Under the pieces are notes generated by a model, which was given only the letters and a program-made list of their open reading frames with translations, searched no databases and was not told the DNA's origin. Shown here piece after piece: positions 22,331 to 34,222 of a DNA stretch of 64,000 nucleotides; the first letter of the stretch is position 1, and every line of letters starts with the position of its first letter. The position numbers were made by a program, and so were the translations under genes. Source of the stretch: Protea cynaroides (Eukaryota > Streptophyta > Magnoliopsida > Proteales > Proteaceae); contig CM053276.1 of assembly GCA_028583415.1 (NCBI GenBank), positions 63,283,510-63,347,509 on the forward strand. The letters are read 5' to 3'.

Positions 22331-24439
22331 GGTAAAACATCGTTCAGCTCCTTAGAGTAAGCATTAGCCGACCTCGCCGAGGTGTTGCCTGTTACGGATC
22401 CTCCGGTGATCATGTATGATTCTTGTATGACTAGCTATACCTTTTGGTCATGCTTGGCGAGGTCCTGTGCGGTGACATGGTCGGGGAGTCCGATCTCAAT
22501 CCGTGGGAGGTCCAGTTGGTACCGCTTCTCCCAAAATTCCAGCAGTGCTTTTGCTTTTGGTCCCCCTCTCCCGTAGGTAGGATCGGGGGGCATGCTCTCT
22601 TCGTAACACTAGATCCAGAGGCTCTTGTTGAGGCCTCTGTCAATTACGGTTGAGGACCTTGTTCGCCCTCTACCTTCCTTTCTTGTTTGTCCTGGATGTA
22701 CCGAGACAGCCTTGATCATGTACATCACCCCTATGGTGGGCCGTACTGGGGATGGTGTACTTCCTGCCCCACCATCCTCTTTGTCGTCGTCATCTCTTTG
22801 TCCTTTTTCCAACCTCGGTCTGGCAGTCATTTGGGTCAGATATCTTCGAGGCTGCCCCAGGTGGTGTTGGTCTTTTGCTGTCCACGTATTTTTTGAGCTT
22901 GCCATTTTGGATTAATTCCTCGATGGCATCTCGTAGGTGTCGGTACTCATTGGTTGTGTGCCTATGCTCGTTGTGAAAAGCGCAAAATAGCCTCGGATTT
23001 CTATTCCGAGACTCGCTATTCATCTTCCCTGATTTTTAGATTGATGTTTGGGACTTCTCCACCATGAATATCTTTTTTGGAGTCTTCCGAAGGAGGTGGT
23101 AGTCCTTGTATGGTTAAAAGTTTGGGCCTTCTGTCCCAATTGTCTTCTCCTTCTTTTATTTTTTGAAGGGCTCTCCCTTAAAGGTTGGATCCGTTGGCCT
23201 TTCTCTTTGCTTCTTTTTCGAGGCACGGAGTGGAGGCTTCTCTGCTGCCTTGTACTTCTTGGTGGTTAGGTTGGTCATGGCATACTTCTCACACCATGCC
23301 TGTAATTTTTCCAGTGTGAGGGCTGATTTTTGGCTAGGGAAAAGATGAGATTCTGATCCCTGATACCACCCTCAAGGGTGGTTTTTTGGATTGAGTCTTT
23401 AAGGCCCTTAACTTGTAGGGCTTCATGGTTGAACCTATCGAGGTAAGCTCTAAGAGTCTCGCCTACCTTCTAGACGCAGTCCCTCAAGTTGTACGATGTC
23501 TTCCTCTGGCTCCGTCGGCTTTAGAAGTGACTCAGGAAGCTGGAGGCAAGTTCTTCAAAGGAGTTTATTGTTTTTTGCAGTAGGGTGCTGTACTAGAGTC
23601 ATCCTGCTCCCTTGAGGGTTACTGGGAACACCTGACAGACTATCTCCTCTTGGTACGCATGTATAACCATCTACGCCACGTATGAGTCGAGGTGGTATTC
23701 AGGGTCAGTAGTTCTATCGTATACCTTGATGGTTGGCATAGTGAAGCCTTAGGGGAGGCGAGTCTTCATGATGTGTTCAGACAGAGCACTCTCCATAGAG
23801 TATACATGTCGAGGGGGGTTCGGCCAACCCTCCTCCATTCTTTGCAGACGAGCCCTCAAGTCTCTGAGCTCATCTTCTACATTTCCCTCCGTCTGAGCCT
23901 GTTCTCTCGCTGGAAACTTTTTTAGATCTGGAGAGGTTGAGCTTCGACTGCAGCTCTTTGTAGTTTGGCCGCATCCAGTCTTGTCTGGACATCTCCTTAC
24001 GGTAGTTGTGGCCCTAAACATTTCGAAGCCGAGACCTTGCTCATGCTGCGGTGAATGCTTATGGTCGAGGTACTGGAGGACGCTTGGCTTGCCGCGGGTG
24101 ATCTTCCTGGCACACCTCCCGTAGTTATCTAGGATCGATGGCTTACCGACCCCTAGGCCTGAGGAGGGTGTGCCCCTATGGCATTTCTCTGGGCAGCTGC
24201 TGTGGGTAGAGGCGCTTTTCTGTTGTTGCACTGATCCTGCCACCCCCGATGTTCGGGAGGGCCCTGGTTTCTCTCCAAGTGCCTCACACAGTGGACAAGC
24301 TGTGCATTTGCTATTGCCGGCTGATCCAATAGTCGTTTAGTTAGGAGTTTGAGCTGACGTGCGATGTTGTCAAACTGTTCTCTTGTTACATACTGAGGGA
24401 AGTCTGGAGGAGAGACTTCTGCCTCAGGGCCAAGGTTGT
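22331..24439 (-). pseudogene. Tat gag, main part
   Basis: On the minus strand, NLGPEAEVSPPDFPQYVTRE begins at the edge of composite A (24439) and continues through a coiled, charged region with ELRDLRARLQRMEE, the capsid-like block YDRTTDPEYHLDSYVA, FEELASSFLSHF and ETLRAYLDRFNHEALQVKGL (about 23400-23720), and a CAFHNEHRHTTNEYRHLRDA zinc-knuckle-like segment (about 22920-22980). Many stops and frame changes are present. The N-terminus is at 41078-41297. Confidence 0.7.
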
Positions 24440-26186
24440 GGATAAGTGTGTGATTTTCATATTTTTATTCCCTTTATACTATGATTTTTAATGTGTTTTA
24501 TGTCTTATTGAACTGAATAGGTTGAATTTTATTAATTTGACATATTTTAGAGACATTGTAAATTAATTGTTAAAAGATAGGAAAATTTCAACATCTTTAA
24601 TATTGACGTTTTAAGTTTCATGTAGTTTTTCACATGAAAAGAGTTTTAGAATTGAAAAATTGTCTTCAGTAAAGTTGTAGAGGACGTCTCAATCTTTTCA
24701 GAATGGTATTATAGAGAAAAATCCAAGTTCGTTTGCCTCTCCAAACGTGGCTTCAAAGTTTGACACAAAAATCTAATCGAATCTGAATTGGAGTAGCCTT
24801 CTGATCTGATTAAAGCATTCAATGGTAGATGTAAATTCCATAAAGAGTCTCCTAATCAAGTTAGAAAATCTAAACCTACAATAGAAGACTCCAAATAAGA
24901 AAAGAAGACTCTACAATTTCAGAATTCTAAATAGAGAAGAACTCCTACATGAAGAAGGAATCCTACACAAAGAAGGAGTTATAGATCACAAAGGATGGTC
25001 ATGTTTTATATATAGAGCATTAATGTTAAGATGAAATCTGACTCTCTCTTTCTCTCTTTTGCTGGAAATTTTTCTATCTTTGAAAGGATTGTAATGTGTA
25101 GCAAATTTTCTTATTCAGTTCAAGGGGATTTTGAAGCCCAAACTCATGTCAATTGTGTAATCTTTATTCAGTAACATTGTTCTTCTTTTCTCTTTTATTG
25201 GAATTACTCATGTTATTCTTTTCTCTTTAATTATGATATTTGTCTCAATAATTCAGTAATGGCCTGCTGAATTGGTTAGATTAATATTAATTGCTAGATC
25301 TAGAATCAGGACGATTACGTATCACAGATTTTAGATCAAGCAATTAATATTAATCTAACCAATTCAGTAGGCCATTACTAAATTATTTAGACAAATATCA
25401 TAATTAAAGTAAAAAGAATAACATAAGCAATTCCAATAAAAAAGAGAAGAAGAACAACGTTACTGAATAGATATTACACCATTGACATGAGTTTAGGCTT
25501 CAAAATCCTCTTAAACTGAATAAGAAAATTAGACATTACAATCCTTTCAAAGATAGAAAAATTTTCAGCAAAAGAGAGAGAGAGCCATATTTCATCTTAA
25601 CACTAATGCTCTATATATAAAACATGACAATCCTTTGTGACTTATAACTCCTTCTTTGTGTAGGATTCTTTCTTCATGTAGGAGTTCTTCTCTATTTAGA
25701 ATTTTGAAATTGTGGAGTCTTCTTTTCTTATTTGGAGTCTTCTATTGTAGGTTTAGATTTCCTAATTTGATTAGGAGACTCTTTATGAAATTTACATCTA
25801 CCGTTGAATGCTTTAATCAGATCAGAGGGCTACTCCAAATTGGATTTAATTAGATTTTTGTGTCAAACTTTAAAGACACGTTTGGAGACTCAAACAAACT
25901 CCGATTTTTCTCCATAATACCATTCCGAAAAGGTTGAGATGTCCTCTACAACTTTATTGAAGACAACTTTTCAATTCTAAAATTGTTTTTAGGTAAAAAA
26001 CCTATATGAAACTTAGAACGTCAATAGTAAGGATGTTAAAATTTTCCTATCTTTTAACATTAATTCACAATGTCTCTAAAATATGTCAAATTAATAAAAT
26101 TCAACCTATTCAGTTCAATAAGACATAAAATACATTAAAAAGCATAGTATAAAGGGAATAAAAATATAAAAATCACACACTTATCA
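24440..26186. repeat. Palindrome of two head-to-head LTR copies, arms about 870 bp
   Basis: Left arm 24440 to about 25307 (plus) is followed by its near-complete reverse complement (about 25303-26186), meeting at CTAGATCTAGAATC. The arms are very similar along their length. The right arm is a proper 3' LTR start: just outside, on the minus strand, a tract AAGTGTGGGGATATT (26187-26201) precedes TGATAAGTGTG, as a polypurine tract should. Both arms stop at about the same LTR position, although the family LTR (see 37331-41077) continues for a further ~600 bp. A transcript would fold into a long hairpin. Confidence 0.85.
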
Positions 26187-27286
26187 AATATCCCCACACT
26201 TAGCTTCTGTACGTCCTCGAACAAAGAAAAATATAAAAAATAAAATAAAATAAAATCCTAACTCACTTTCATAGGAATCACGATTACACTTAGCACGTGC
26301 AACAAGCCTTTAAATCCCTAGGTCATCCCTAGTGGACGAGTTGTGTCTCGTAAGTATTTTCAGAGAATAAACATACAAAATTCATATAAAAATTCTAAAC
26401 TTTAACTTTGGTATTTAGGAAAAGAACATACACAAATCCTATTAGTTAAGACATTCAACTTGGGATCAAGAAAACAAGAAAGCCCCACACTTAAACTTTA
26501 TTACCTCATATGATTCAAATACTAAGCACGCATATTTAATTAGGGAACCTTGTTATATCTTCCAAACATACCTTTCCTTAAAGCAAATCCTATGGTAACA
26601 CATTGGTAACCAAGACCCAAGATTTAGAGCATATTTGACCATATTCAGATATCAACACTTATATTTCATATTTTTTTTTCTGTACTCTTTCTCTCTAAGC
26701 TACTCCACTACAGTTGGCTTGAAAAGTGCAGGTGGTTATGCATTCCCATGTTACTTATCTAGTTTCACTTTTTGCATATATCCTCAAGGACATTGATGCT
26801 AGAGAGTATTTTTTTTTTCAAAAAATCTCATCCAAGGAATTTCAATCAAAACACCTCGCTTCCTGAGGCGGAATGCCCTGTCTAGTTCAAAGAACATAAA
26901 TTCTTCTTTTTTTTTTATTTTTTTATTTTTAATAACAATAAGGTCTTAGCTTTAATCAAATGTTTAAATACCAACTAGCTCCATAAAAAGTTTCTACCTT
27001 TAGGTCAGGTAAAATATATTTTCTAACTCGATTCCCACCTCAAGATACAAACTAGGTATTATCCTTACATAGGTTTTTATTACTTTACATGTGATGGTGT
27101 CTTAAGTCTCTCTTTCCTTTTATTTTTGTGTTAAAACCATAGTAAAAGTGTATGACTTTACTAAACCAATGTTAAAAATGTTAAAATTTTTCATGAAAAC
27201 TACTCTCAAAGCATATTAAAACTAAAAGAAACTAAAAATAAAAACACGACACTAAATAAGTCTAAAAAAAAATAAAGCTAAGTAAA
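26187..27286 (-). other. 3' untranslated part of composite A
   Basis: AT-rich sequence with several A- and T-runs. On the minus strand it leads to the polypurine tract at 26187-26201. No open frame or env-like product is seen. It is separated from the rest of the element by insertion B. Confidence 0.5.
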
Positions 27287-28406
27287 TGATACGTGAAATT
27301 AATTAGCACATTCTTGATCATATTTAGTTTAATTTTATAATTTTTCTTAGACATTTAATTTAATTTAATTAATGTTTAAGTATTTTATTAATTTATTTAA
27401 TTCTTAGTTATTTTGGTTATTTGGTAGGTTTTTGAATTGGATAAAGACTAAATAAGAGGTGTCAAGACAGCTCAAAGCTTGGTGTTACATTCCTAAATGA
27501 TTTGGAAGATAATTGACCAAAATTTGCCTTAAAATCAGCATTCTCCAACAAATTGGGTAAGATGCAAGATTGTAAAAGACTGATTTTATGGGACTGTAAG
27601 TTTATAAATTAAGAAGAAGGAGAAAAACATAGAGCAAGAGGAGCTGTTCATAGAAGGGGCTACAAGACACATTGGAGGTGGAGAGTTCGAGAGGGATGGA
27701 GCTAGAAGACTAGAGAGAAATCCTGGATTCAAGCTTCATCTATTCCCATTACGAGTTCTTTCCTTTTCTCTGTGATCCCTTTGTTTATGTTTTAGAATTG
27801 TCAATGATGAATTGTTAGATTTTTTATTCTAGGATTAGGATGGATTCATTGAAATTGTGTTGATTAAATCCTTAACTTTTGAATGATTATGTTTTATGCA
27901 ATCTGGTATTTTTTTACATGTGATTAATTGATCACTAATTGCATATCTCAAGGTATCAATTGAGGGGGCAAAAGCAGAAGATTGATATTAGTTCATAAAA
28001 TATCAGTCATTGGTTGAGTATTTTCTTAGAAATAAGGGCTCACCATTGTGATCTTTGTTTTAATTCTAATGAACGTAATGAGTTTGTATTAGAATCCTAC
28101 AAACACGAAAGTAGACGAAAGATTAATACGGGCATAATTTGTTATTCTTGAAAGAGATAATAGAATATCTTAAGGAATTGATCGTTGCATCAACATAAAT
28201 TTATTCAATAAGTTTGGTTTGGTTAAGCATAATTCAATTGAGGAAGTCCGAATCCTATCTTTGGTTTCATAATCTGCTTATTAATTATTAATCTTGGTAA
28301 TTCAGTTGTCTAAAAAATAGAGAGAATTAATTAGGTTTGATAATTGAACATTCTCCCTGTGGAAACGTTACTCGACTTATCATTATATTATTTGCACGAC
28401 CCGTAT
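27287..28406 (+). repeat. 5' LTR of element B (3' end missing)
   Basis: Starts TGATACGTG and matches 32376-33503 throughout with few differences. The last bases seen in the 3' copy (ACTTGCGGATTCG) are absent; the next base already belongs to the pol-side sequence. Confidence 0.85.
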
Positions 28407-28410
28407 TATT

Positions 28411-30984
28411 GTAAGTGCTTCATTATCTAATGTTCAACTTGATAAATTATTACGTGTATTGAGATTAAGAAAACGAGCCATAGGATGGACTATTTCAGAC
28501 CTTAAAGGAATTAGCCCCTCATTGTGTATGCATAGAATTTTAATGGAAGATAACCATAAACCTATTGTTGAAAATCAGAGACGGTTAAATCCTACCATGA
28601 AAGAAGTAGTGAGGACTGAAATTCTTAAATGGTTAGACGTAGGAATTATTTATCCTATATCTGATAGTTCATGGGTTAGTCCTGTGCATGTAGTACCTAA
28701 AAAGGGTGGGATGACTGTTGTGCATAATGAACATAATGAATTAATTTCCACTAGAGTAGTGACTGGGTGGAGAGTGTGTATTGATTATAGACAACTTAAT
28801 AGTGCTACCCGTAATGATCATTTTCCTTTGCCATTTCTTGATCAGATTCTTGAAAGACTTGCTGGGTATGAATATTATTGTTTTCTAGATGGTTATTCGG
28901 GATATAATCAAATTCCTATAGCCCCGGAAGACCAAGAAAAAATCACTTTCACTTGTCCTTATGATACTTTAGCATTTCGGAGGGTGTCTTTTGGTTTATG
29001 TAATGCACCTGCCACATTTCAACATTGCATGATGGCTATTTTTTCTGATTTTCTTGAAAAGATCATGGAGGTTTTCATGGATGATTTTTCTGTATTTGGA
29101 TCTTCTTTTGACAGTTGTTTGGCTAACTTGCCTAAAGTCATGCAGCATTGTGAGGAGACCAACTTGGTCTTAAATTGGGAAAAATGTCATTTCATGGTGC
29201 AGGAAGGCATTGTGTTAGGCCATAAGATTTCAGCAAGGGGTATTGAGGTGGATCGAGCAAAGATTGAGGTTATAGAGAAATTACCACCACCTATGAATGT
29301 GAAAGGAGTCAGGAGTTTCCTTGGTCACGCAGGGTTTTACCGGCGTTTTATCAAGGATTTTTTTAAAATTTCAAAATCTCTATGTAACCTATTAAATAAA
29401 GATGTTGCATTTGATTTTGATACTGATTGTTTGAATTCTTTTAACAGGTTGAAGCAGGAGTTGGTATCTGCACCAATCATGGCTGCACCAGATTGGAGTT
29501 TACCGTTTGAGCTGATGTGTGATGCAAGCGATTTTGCATTGGGTGCTGTTTTAGGCCAAAGGAAAAATAGGAAGTTGCATGTTATTTATTATGCTAGCAG
29601 ACTAATGAATGATGCTCAAATAAATTATGCAACTACTGAAAAAGAATTGCTTGCTGTTGTGTTTGCATTTGATAAGTTTCGATCATATCTTGTAGGGTCC
29701 AAGGTGATTGTTTACACGGACCATGCGGCAGTCAAGTACATATTGACTAAAAAAGATGCGAAGCCAAGGCTAATTCGGTGGGTACTGTTACTTCAAGAGT
29801 TTGATGTAGAGATTCAAGATAAGAAGGGAATGGAGAATGTGGTAGCTGATCACTTATCCAGGCTGGAGGTTCAATCAAAAGTAGAAGATGTGCCAATCAA
29901 TGAAAGCTTCCCAGACGAGCAGTTGCTTGTGGTTGTTGTTGTTCCTTGGTATGCTGATTTAATGAACTATCTGGTTAGTGGTATTATTCCTTCGGACTTG
30001 AACTACCATCAAAGGAAGAAATTATTGTGGGAGGTGAAACATTACTTTTGGGAGGAGCCTCTATTGTACAAGCATTGTGCAGATGGGATGATCAGAAGAT
30101 GTGTACCTCAAGAGGAGATTCATGACATACTATGCCATTGTCATTCTTTAGAATGTGGTGGACATTTCAGCACTTTTAAGATAGTTGCAAAAGTGTGGCA
30201 ATCTGGCTTTTATTGGCCAACCATGTACCAGGATGCTAGGGTGTATGTGGCTACATGTGATCGGTGTCAACGAGTAGGAAACATGACCAAAAGGAATGAG
30301 ATGCCACAAATCAGTATTTTGGAGGTTGAATTGTTTGATGTGTGGGGGATTGACTTCATGGGTCCATTTTCATCGTCTTTCAACAATCAGTTCATACTGG
30401 TAGCAGTAGACTATGTTTCCAAATGGGTGGAGGCAATAGCAACTCAGACCAATGATTCTCGGGTGGTAACTAAGTTTCTGAAGAAGAATATTTTTTCGAG
30501 GTTTGGTGTACCAAGAATTATCATCAGTGATCAAGGATCCCATTTCTGCAATCAATCGTTTGACACTCTATTAAAGAAATATGGAGTCACACACAAGGTG
30601 GCACTTGCTTATCATCCTCAAACAAATGGGCAAGTGGAATTAGCCAACCGAGAACTAAAGTTGATTTTGGAGAAAACTGTTGGAAAATCAAGGAAAGATT
30701 GGGCAACCAAACTTGATGATGTATTATGGGCATACCGGACAGCTTTCAAGACACTCTTAGGCATGTCTCCATATAGACTTGTCTTTGGGAAGTCTTGTCA
30801 CCTACCAGTTGAGTTGGAGCATAAGGCTTATTGGGCAGTTAGAGAACTAAACATGGATTTGAAGGTTGGTAGAGAAAAGAGGTTGTTACAGTTGAGTGAA
30901 TTGGAGGAGTTTAGGCTGAATGCTTATGAAAATACTCGGATTTACAAAGAAAAAATTAAGTATTGGCATGATAAGCATATTTAG
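28411..30984 (+). CDS. Athila-type pol of element B: reverse transcriptase, RNase H, integrase
   Basis: The frame is open from at least the LTR junction and carries no ATG at its natural start; the first in-frame ATG is at 28528. Numbered from the TTG at 28459 it has 841 residues. RT: RVCIDYRQLN (105-114), FLDGYSGYNQI with D144, and FMDDFSVFG with D208 and D209. RNase H: CDASD D355, TTEKE E396, YTDH D421, VADH D464. Integrase: H560/H569 and C600/C603 of the zinc module, then WGIDFMGPF D632, SDQG D691 and NGQVE E727. All these catalytic residues are present. A TAG stop at 30982-30984 cuts the protein inside the integrase C-terminus. Gag and protease are absent, so the copy is not autonomous. 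Confidence 0.9.
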   Translation, partial: VSASLSNVQLDKLLRVLRLRKRAIGWTISDLKGISPSLCMHRILMEDNHKPIVENQRRLNPTMKEVVRTEILKWLDVGIIYPISDSSWVSPVHVVPKKGGMTVVHNEHNELISTRVVTGWRVCIDYRQLNSATRNDHFPLPFLDQILERLAGYEYYCFLDGYSGYNQIPIAPEDQEKITFTCPYDTLAFRRVSFGLCNAPATFQHCMMAIFSDFLEKIMEVFMDDFSVFGSSFDSCLANLPKVMQHCEETNLVLNWEKCHFMVQEGIVLGHKISARGIEVDRAKIEVIEKLPPPMNVKGVRSFLGHAGFYRRFIKDFFKISKSLCNLLNKDVAFDFDTDCLNSFNRLKQELVSAPIMAAPDWSLPFELMCDASDFALGAVLGQRKNRKLHVIYYASRLMNDAQINYATTEKELLAVVFAFDKFRSYLVGSKVIVYTDHAAVKYILTKKDAKPRLIRWVLLLQEFDVEIQDKKGMENVVADHLSRLEVQSKVEDVPINESFPDEQLLVVVVVPWYADLMNYLVSGIIPSDLNYHQRKKLLWEVKHYFWEEPLLYKHCADGMIRRCVPQEEIHDILCHCHSLECGGHFSTFKIVAKVWQSGFYWPTMYQDARVYVATCDRCQRVGNMTKRNEMPQISILEVELFDVWGIDFMGPFSSSFNNQFILVAVDYVSKWVEAIATQTNDSRVVTKFLKKNIFSRFGVPRIIISDQGSHFCNQSFDTLLKKYGVTHKVALAYHPQTNGQVELANRELKLILEKTVGKSRKDWATKLDDVLWAYRTAFKTLLGMSPYRLVFGKSCHLPVELEHKAYWAVRELNMDLKVGREKRLLQLSELEEFRLNAYENTRIYKEKIKYWHDKHI

Positions 30985-31236
30985 AAAAGAGACTTTGAGG
31001 TTGGACAATGAGTACTACTCTTCAATTCACGACTTAAGCTATTCCCAGGCAAGCTTCGGTCAAGGTGGTCTGGCCCATTCACGGTAACAAAAGTATATCC
31101 ATATGGTGTTGTTGAGGTTCATAGTGAGGCTACTGGTACATTCAAGGTGAATGGGCAACGTTTGAAGCCCTATCTTATTGGTGATGTGGTACTTAAAGGA
31201 GTGACATACTCCTTGGAAGAATCTAGCTATGGTTGA
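30985..31236 (+). pseudogene. Integrase C-terminal tail of element B after the stop
   Basis: The same frame continues after TAG with KRDFEVGQ, a TGA, then LLFNSRLKLFPGKLRSRW-like sequence, VEVHSEATGTFKVNGQRLKP and a TGA at 31234-31236. This is the normal end of Athila integrase, so the family protein would be about 80 residues longer. Confidence 0.8.
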
Positions 31237-32375
31237 TGGATTGATAGTCAAGCTAACGACTATAAATAAGCGCTTTTTGGGAGGCAACCCAAGCTACACT
31301 ATCTTTCTTTCTTTTTTATTATTATTATTATTTCCTCTTTTTCGTCTTCTTCTAGTTGTTGAATAAATATGACCGTACTTACCCTCTTTTGGTTGTGTTG
31401 TTCAGGTACGAGCACATGGAGTAATAAATCGATTTGAATATTATTCTTCCTTTCTTATTTACTTTCACATTGAGGACAATGTTTAAATTAGGTTTGGGGG
31501 ATGATTGATAATTCTTATACCTGTTTACCTGCTAGGTGTAATTTTTGAAAAAAAAAAAAAATACATCTTTGGTTAACCCTCAAACTAAAAGTTTTTGTGA
31601 GAAAATAAGAAGAATGAACTTGTTCTTTGGAGTCATGATTTACATTTGGGTTTCTAGTCATGTTTAAGCATTGAAGTTTTAACTTAGGATGGGCAATATC
31701 TTATAAAACGAGATTAAGCATGTTTGTTTTCTTCAAAAGATTATTGAAATTCATGTTCTAGGCAAAGTTGTGTGAGTTGTGTTATTATGCATAAAATATG
31801 AGTGCACTGCTTTTCCTGTGAGTATTCCCTTTGATCTAGGCCTAAACATGGTTTAAGTAAATAGGGTGGTATCATTAAAAAAAAAAAATTCAAGCTAATG
31901 GGAAAGCATGTGGTGGAATTGAGAAATGAATAATCAAATTTTTACACAACCATAAACACATGTGTATAGTGGGAGAGCATAAAATGCAATCACTATACCA
32001 AACATTGCTTGAGGTGGGAGAGCATAAAATGCAACCACCCAAAAAAAAAAAAAAAAGAGTGAGTCCTAGTTTGCTACCATTGTTTGTAGTAGTGAGAAGG
32101 GACGATTGCAAGTTTAGTTGTATATAAATAGATTATGTTGGTTGCATGATAAGCATGATTAGTTTAGAATTATGTGTGGATATTTGAATTTGAGAACATG
32201 AGTATGCTTAGTTTTTCTTTATTTGTTATTGTTGTGTTAAAGTTAAAAATTTAATGTTTACATGGTAGGAGTCTTGGATGTGAGGAGTGATTTTAAATAT
32301 GCTTCGTATCCTTTGTTTTAAATATGGTTTTTCTTTTGCTTGAGGACAAGCAAATATTTATGTTTTGGGGGTATT
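31237..32375 (+). other. 3' untranslated part of element B
   Basis: Contains the family's ATTGAGGACAATGTTTAAAT block (about 31472-31491) and a similar TTGAGGACAAGCAAATATTT before the polypurine tract. A short duplicated GGGAGAGCATAAAATGCAA (about 31971-31989 and 32017-32035) is present. No coding region is seen. Confidence 0.6.
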
Positions 32376-33516
32376 TGATACGTGAAATTAATTAGCACAT
32401 TCTTGATCATATTTAGTTTAATTTTATAATTTTTCTTAGAAATTTAGTTTAATTTAATTAATGTTTTAAGTATTTTATTAATTTATTTAATTCTTAGTTA
32501 TTTTTGGTTATTTGGTAGGTTTTTGAATTGGATAAAGACTAAATAAGAGGTGTCAAGACAGCTCAAAGCATGGTGTTACATTCCTAAATGATTTGGAAGA
32601 TAATTGACCAAAATCTGCCTTAAAATCAGCATTCTCCAACAAATTGGGTAAGATGCAAGATTGTAAAAGACTGATTTTATGGGACTGTAAGCTTATAAAT
32701 TAAGAAGAAGGAGAAAAGAAAAATACACAGAGCAAGAGAAGCTGTTCATAGAAGGGGCTACAAGGCACATTGGAGGTGGAGAGTTCGAGAGGGATGGAGC
32801 TAGAAGACTAGAGAGAAATCCTAGATTCAAGCTTCATCTATTCCCATTACGAGTTCTTCCCTTTTCTCTGTGATCCCTTTGTTTATGTTTTAGAATTGTC
32901 AATGATGAATTACTAGATTTCTTATTCTAGGATTAGGATGGATTCATTGAAATTGTGTTGATTAAATCCTTAACTTTTGAATGATTATGTTTTATGCAAT
33001 CTGATATTTTTTTACATGTGATTAATTGATCACTAATTGCATATCTCAAGGTATCAATTGAGGGAGCGAGCGGAAAGATTGATATTAGTTCATAAAATAT
33101 CAGTCATTGGTTGAGTATTTTCTTAGAAATAAGGGCTCACCATTGTGATCTTTGTTTTAATTCTAATGAACGTAATGAGTTTGTATTGGAATCCTGCAAA
33201 CACGAAAGTAGATGAAGGATTAATACGGGCATAATTTGTTATTCTTGAAAGAGATAATAGAATATCTTAAGGAATTGATCGTTGCATCAACAAAAATTTA
33301 TTCAATAAGTCTGGTTTGGTTAAGCATAATTCAATTGAGGAAGTCCGAATCCTATCTTTGGTTTCATAATCTGCTTATTAATTATTAATCTTGGTAATTC
33401 AGTTGTCTAAATAATAGAGAGAATTAATTAGGTTTGGTAATTGAACATTCTCCCTGTGGAAACGTTACTCGACTTATCATTATATTATTTGCACGACCCG
33501 TATACTTGCGGATTCG
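32376..33516 (+). repeat. 3' LTR of element B (right end hidden by gap)
   Basis: Matches the 5' LTR from TGATACGTG to CCCGTAT and extends ACTTGCGGATTCG before the N run. The terminal CA and the right TSD cannot be read. Confidence 0.85.
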
Positions 33517-34016
33517 NNNNNNNNNNNNNNNNNNNNNNNNNNNNNNNNNNNNNNNNNNNNNNNNNNNNNNNNNNNNNNNNNNNNNNNNNNNNNNNNNNNN
33601 NNNNNNNNNNNNNNNNNNNNNNNNNNNNNNNNNNNNNNNNNNNNNNNNNNNNNNNNNNNNNNNNNNNNNNNNNNNNNNNNNNNNNNNNNNNNNNNNNNNN
33701 NNNNNNNNNNNNNNNNNNNNNNNNNNNNNNNNNNNNNNNNNNNNNNNNNNNNNNNNNNNNNNNNNNNNNNNNNNNNNNNNNNNNNNNNNNNNNNNNNNNN
33801 NNNNNNNNNNNNNNNNNNNNNNNNNNNNNNNNNNNNNNNNNNNNNNNNNNNNNNNNNNNNNNNNNNNNNNNNNNNNNNNNNNNNNNNNNNNNNNNNNNNN
33901 NNNNNNNNNNNNNNNNNNNNNNNNNNNNNNNNNNNNNNNNNNNNNNNNNNNNNNNNNNNNNNNNNNNNNNNNNNNNNNNNNNNNNNNNNNNNNNNNNNNN
34001 NNNNNNNNNNNNNNNN
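33517..34016. other. Assembly gap, 500 N
   Basis: Exactly 500 N, a conventional placeholder length, so the true size is unknown. It hides the end of element B and part of the 3' region of composite A. Confidence 0.99.
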
Positions 34017-34222
34017 AAACATAAAACTCTAAATAAAACTAAATTTCCTATGACAGATCCTAATTTCTCTCCCCCCACACTTAAATCTAACATTGTCCTC
34101 AATGGAAAATAAGAATGCAAAAGAAAGCAATTAATAAAGAGAAAAAAGTCAAATCTGTTTTCTTGGGTTGCCTCCCAAGTAGCGCATTTGTTTAACGTTG
34201 TTAGCCTAACTAGCTTTGTCCA

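Larger units (their letters stand above)
27287..33516 (+). mobile_element. Athila-type Ty3/gypsy element B, 5'-deleted, right end in gap
   Basis: The two LTRs begin TGATACGTGAAATTAATTAG at 27287 and 32376 and are nearly identical up to CACGACCCGTAT (28406 and 33503), so the insertion looks fairly recent. The right LTR continues for 13 bases and then meets the N run. The left LTR stops there and joins directly to mid-pol: PBS, gag and protease are missing. A polypurine tract TTTTGGGGGTATT precedes the 3' LTR (32363-32375). RT, RNase H and integrase are nearly intact. It sits in the 3' untranslated part of composite A in opposite orientation to A's internal genes. Confidence 0.85.

Noticed and set aside
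33434..34120. Long open frames across 33434-34120 on both strands
   Set aside because: They are produced by the run of N and have no real coding content.
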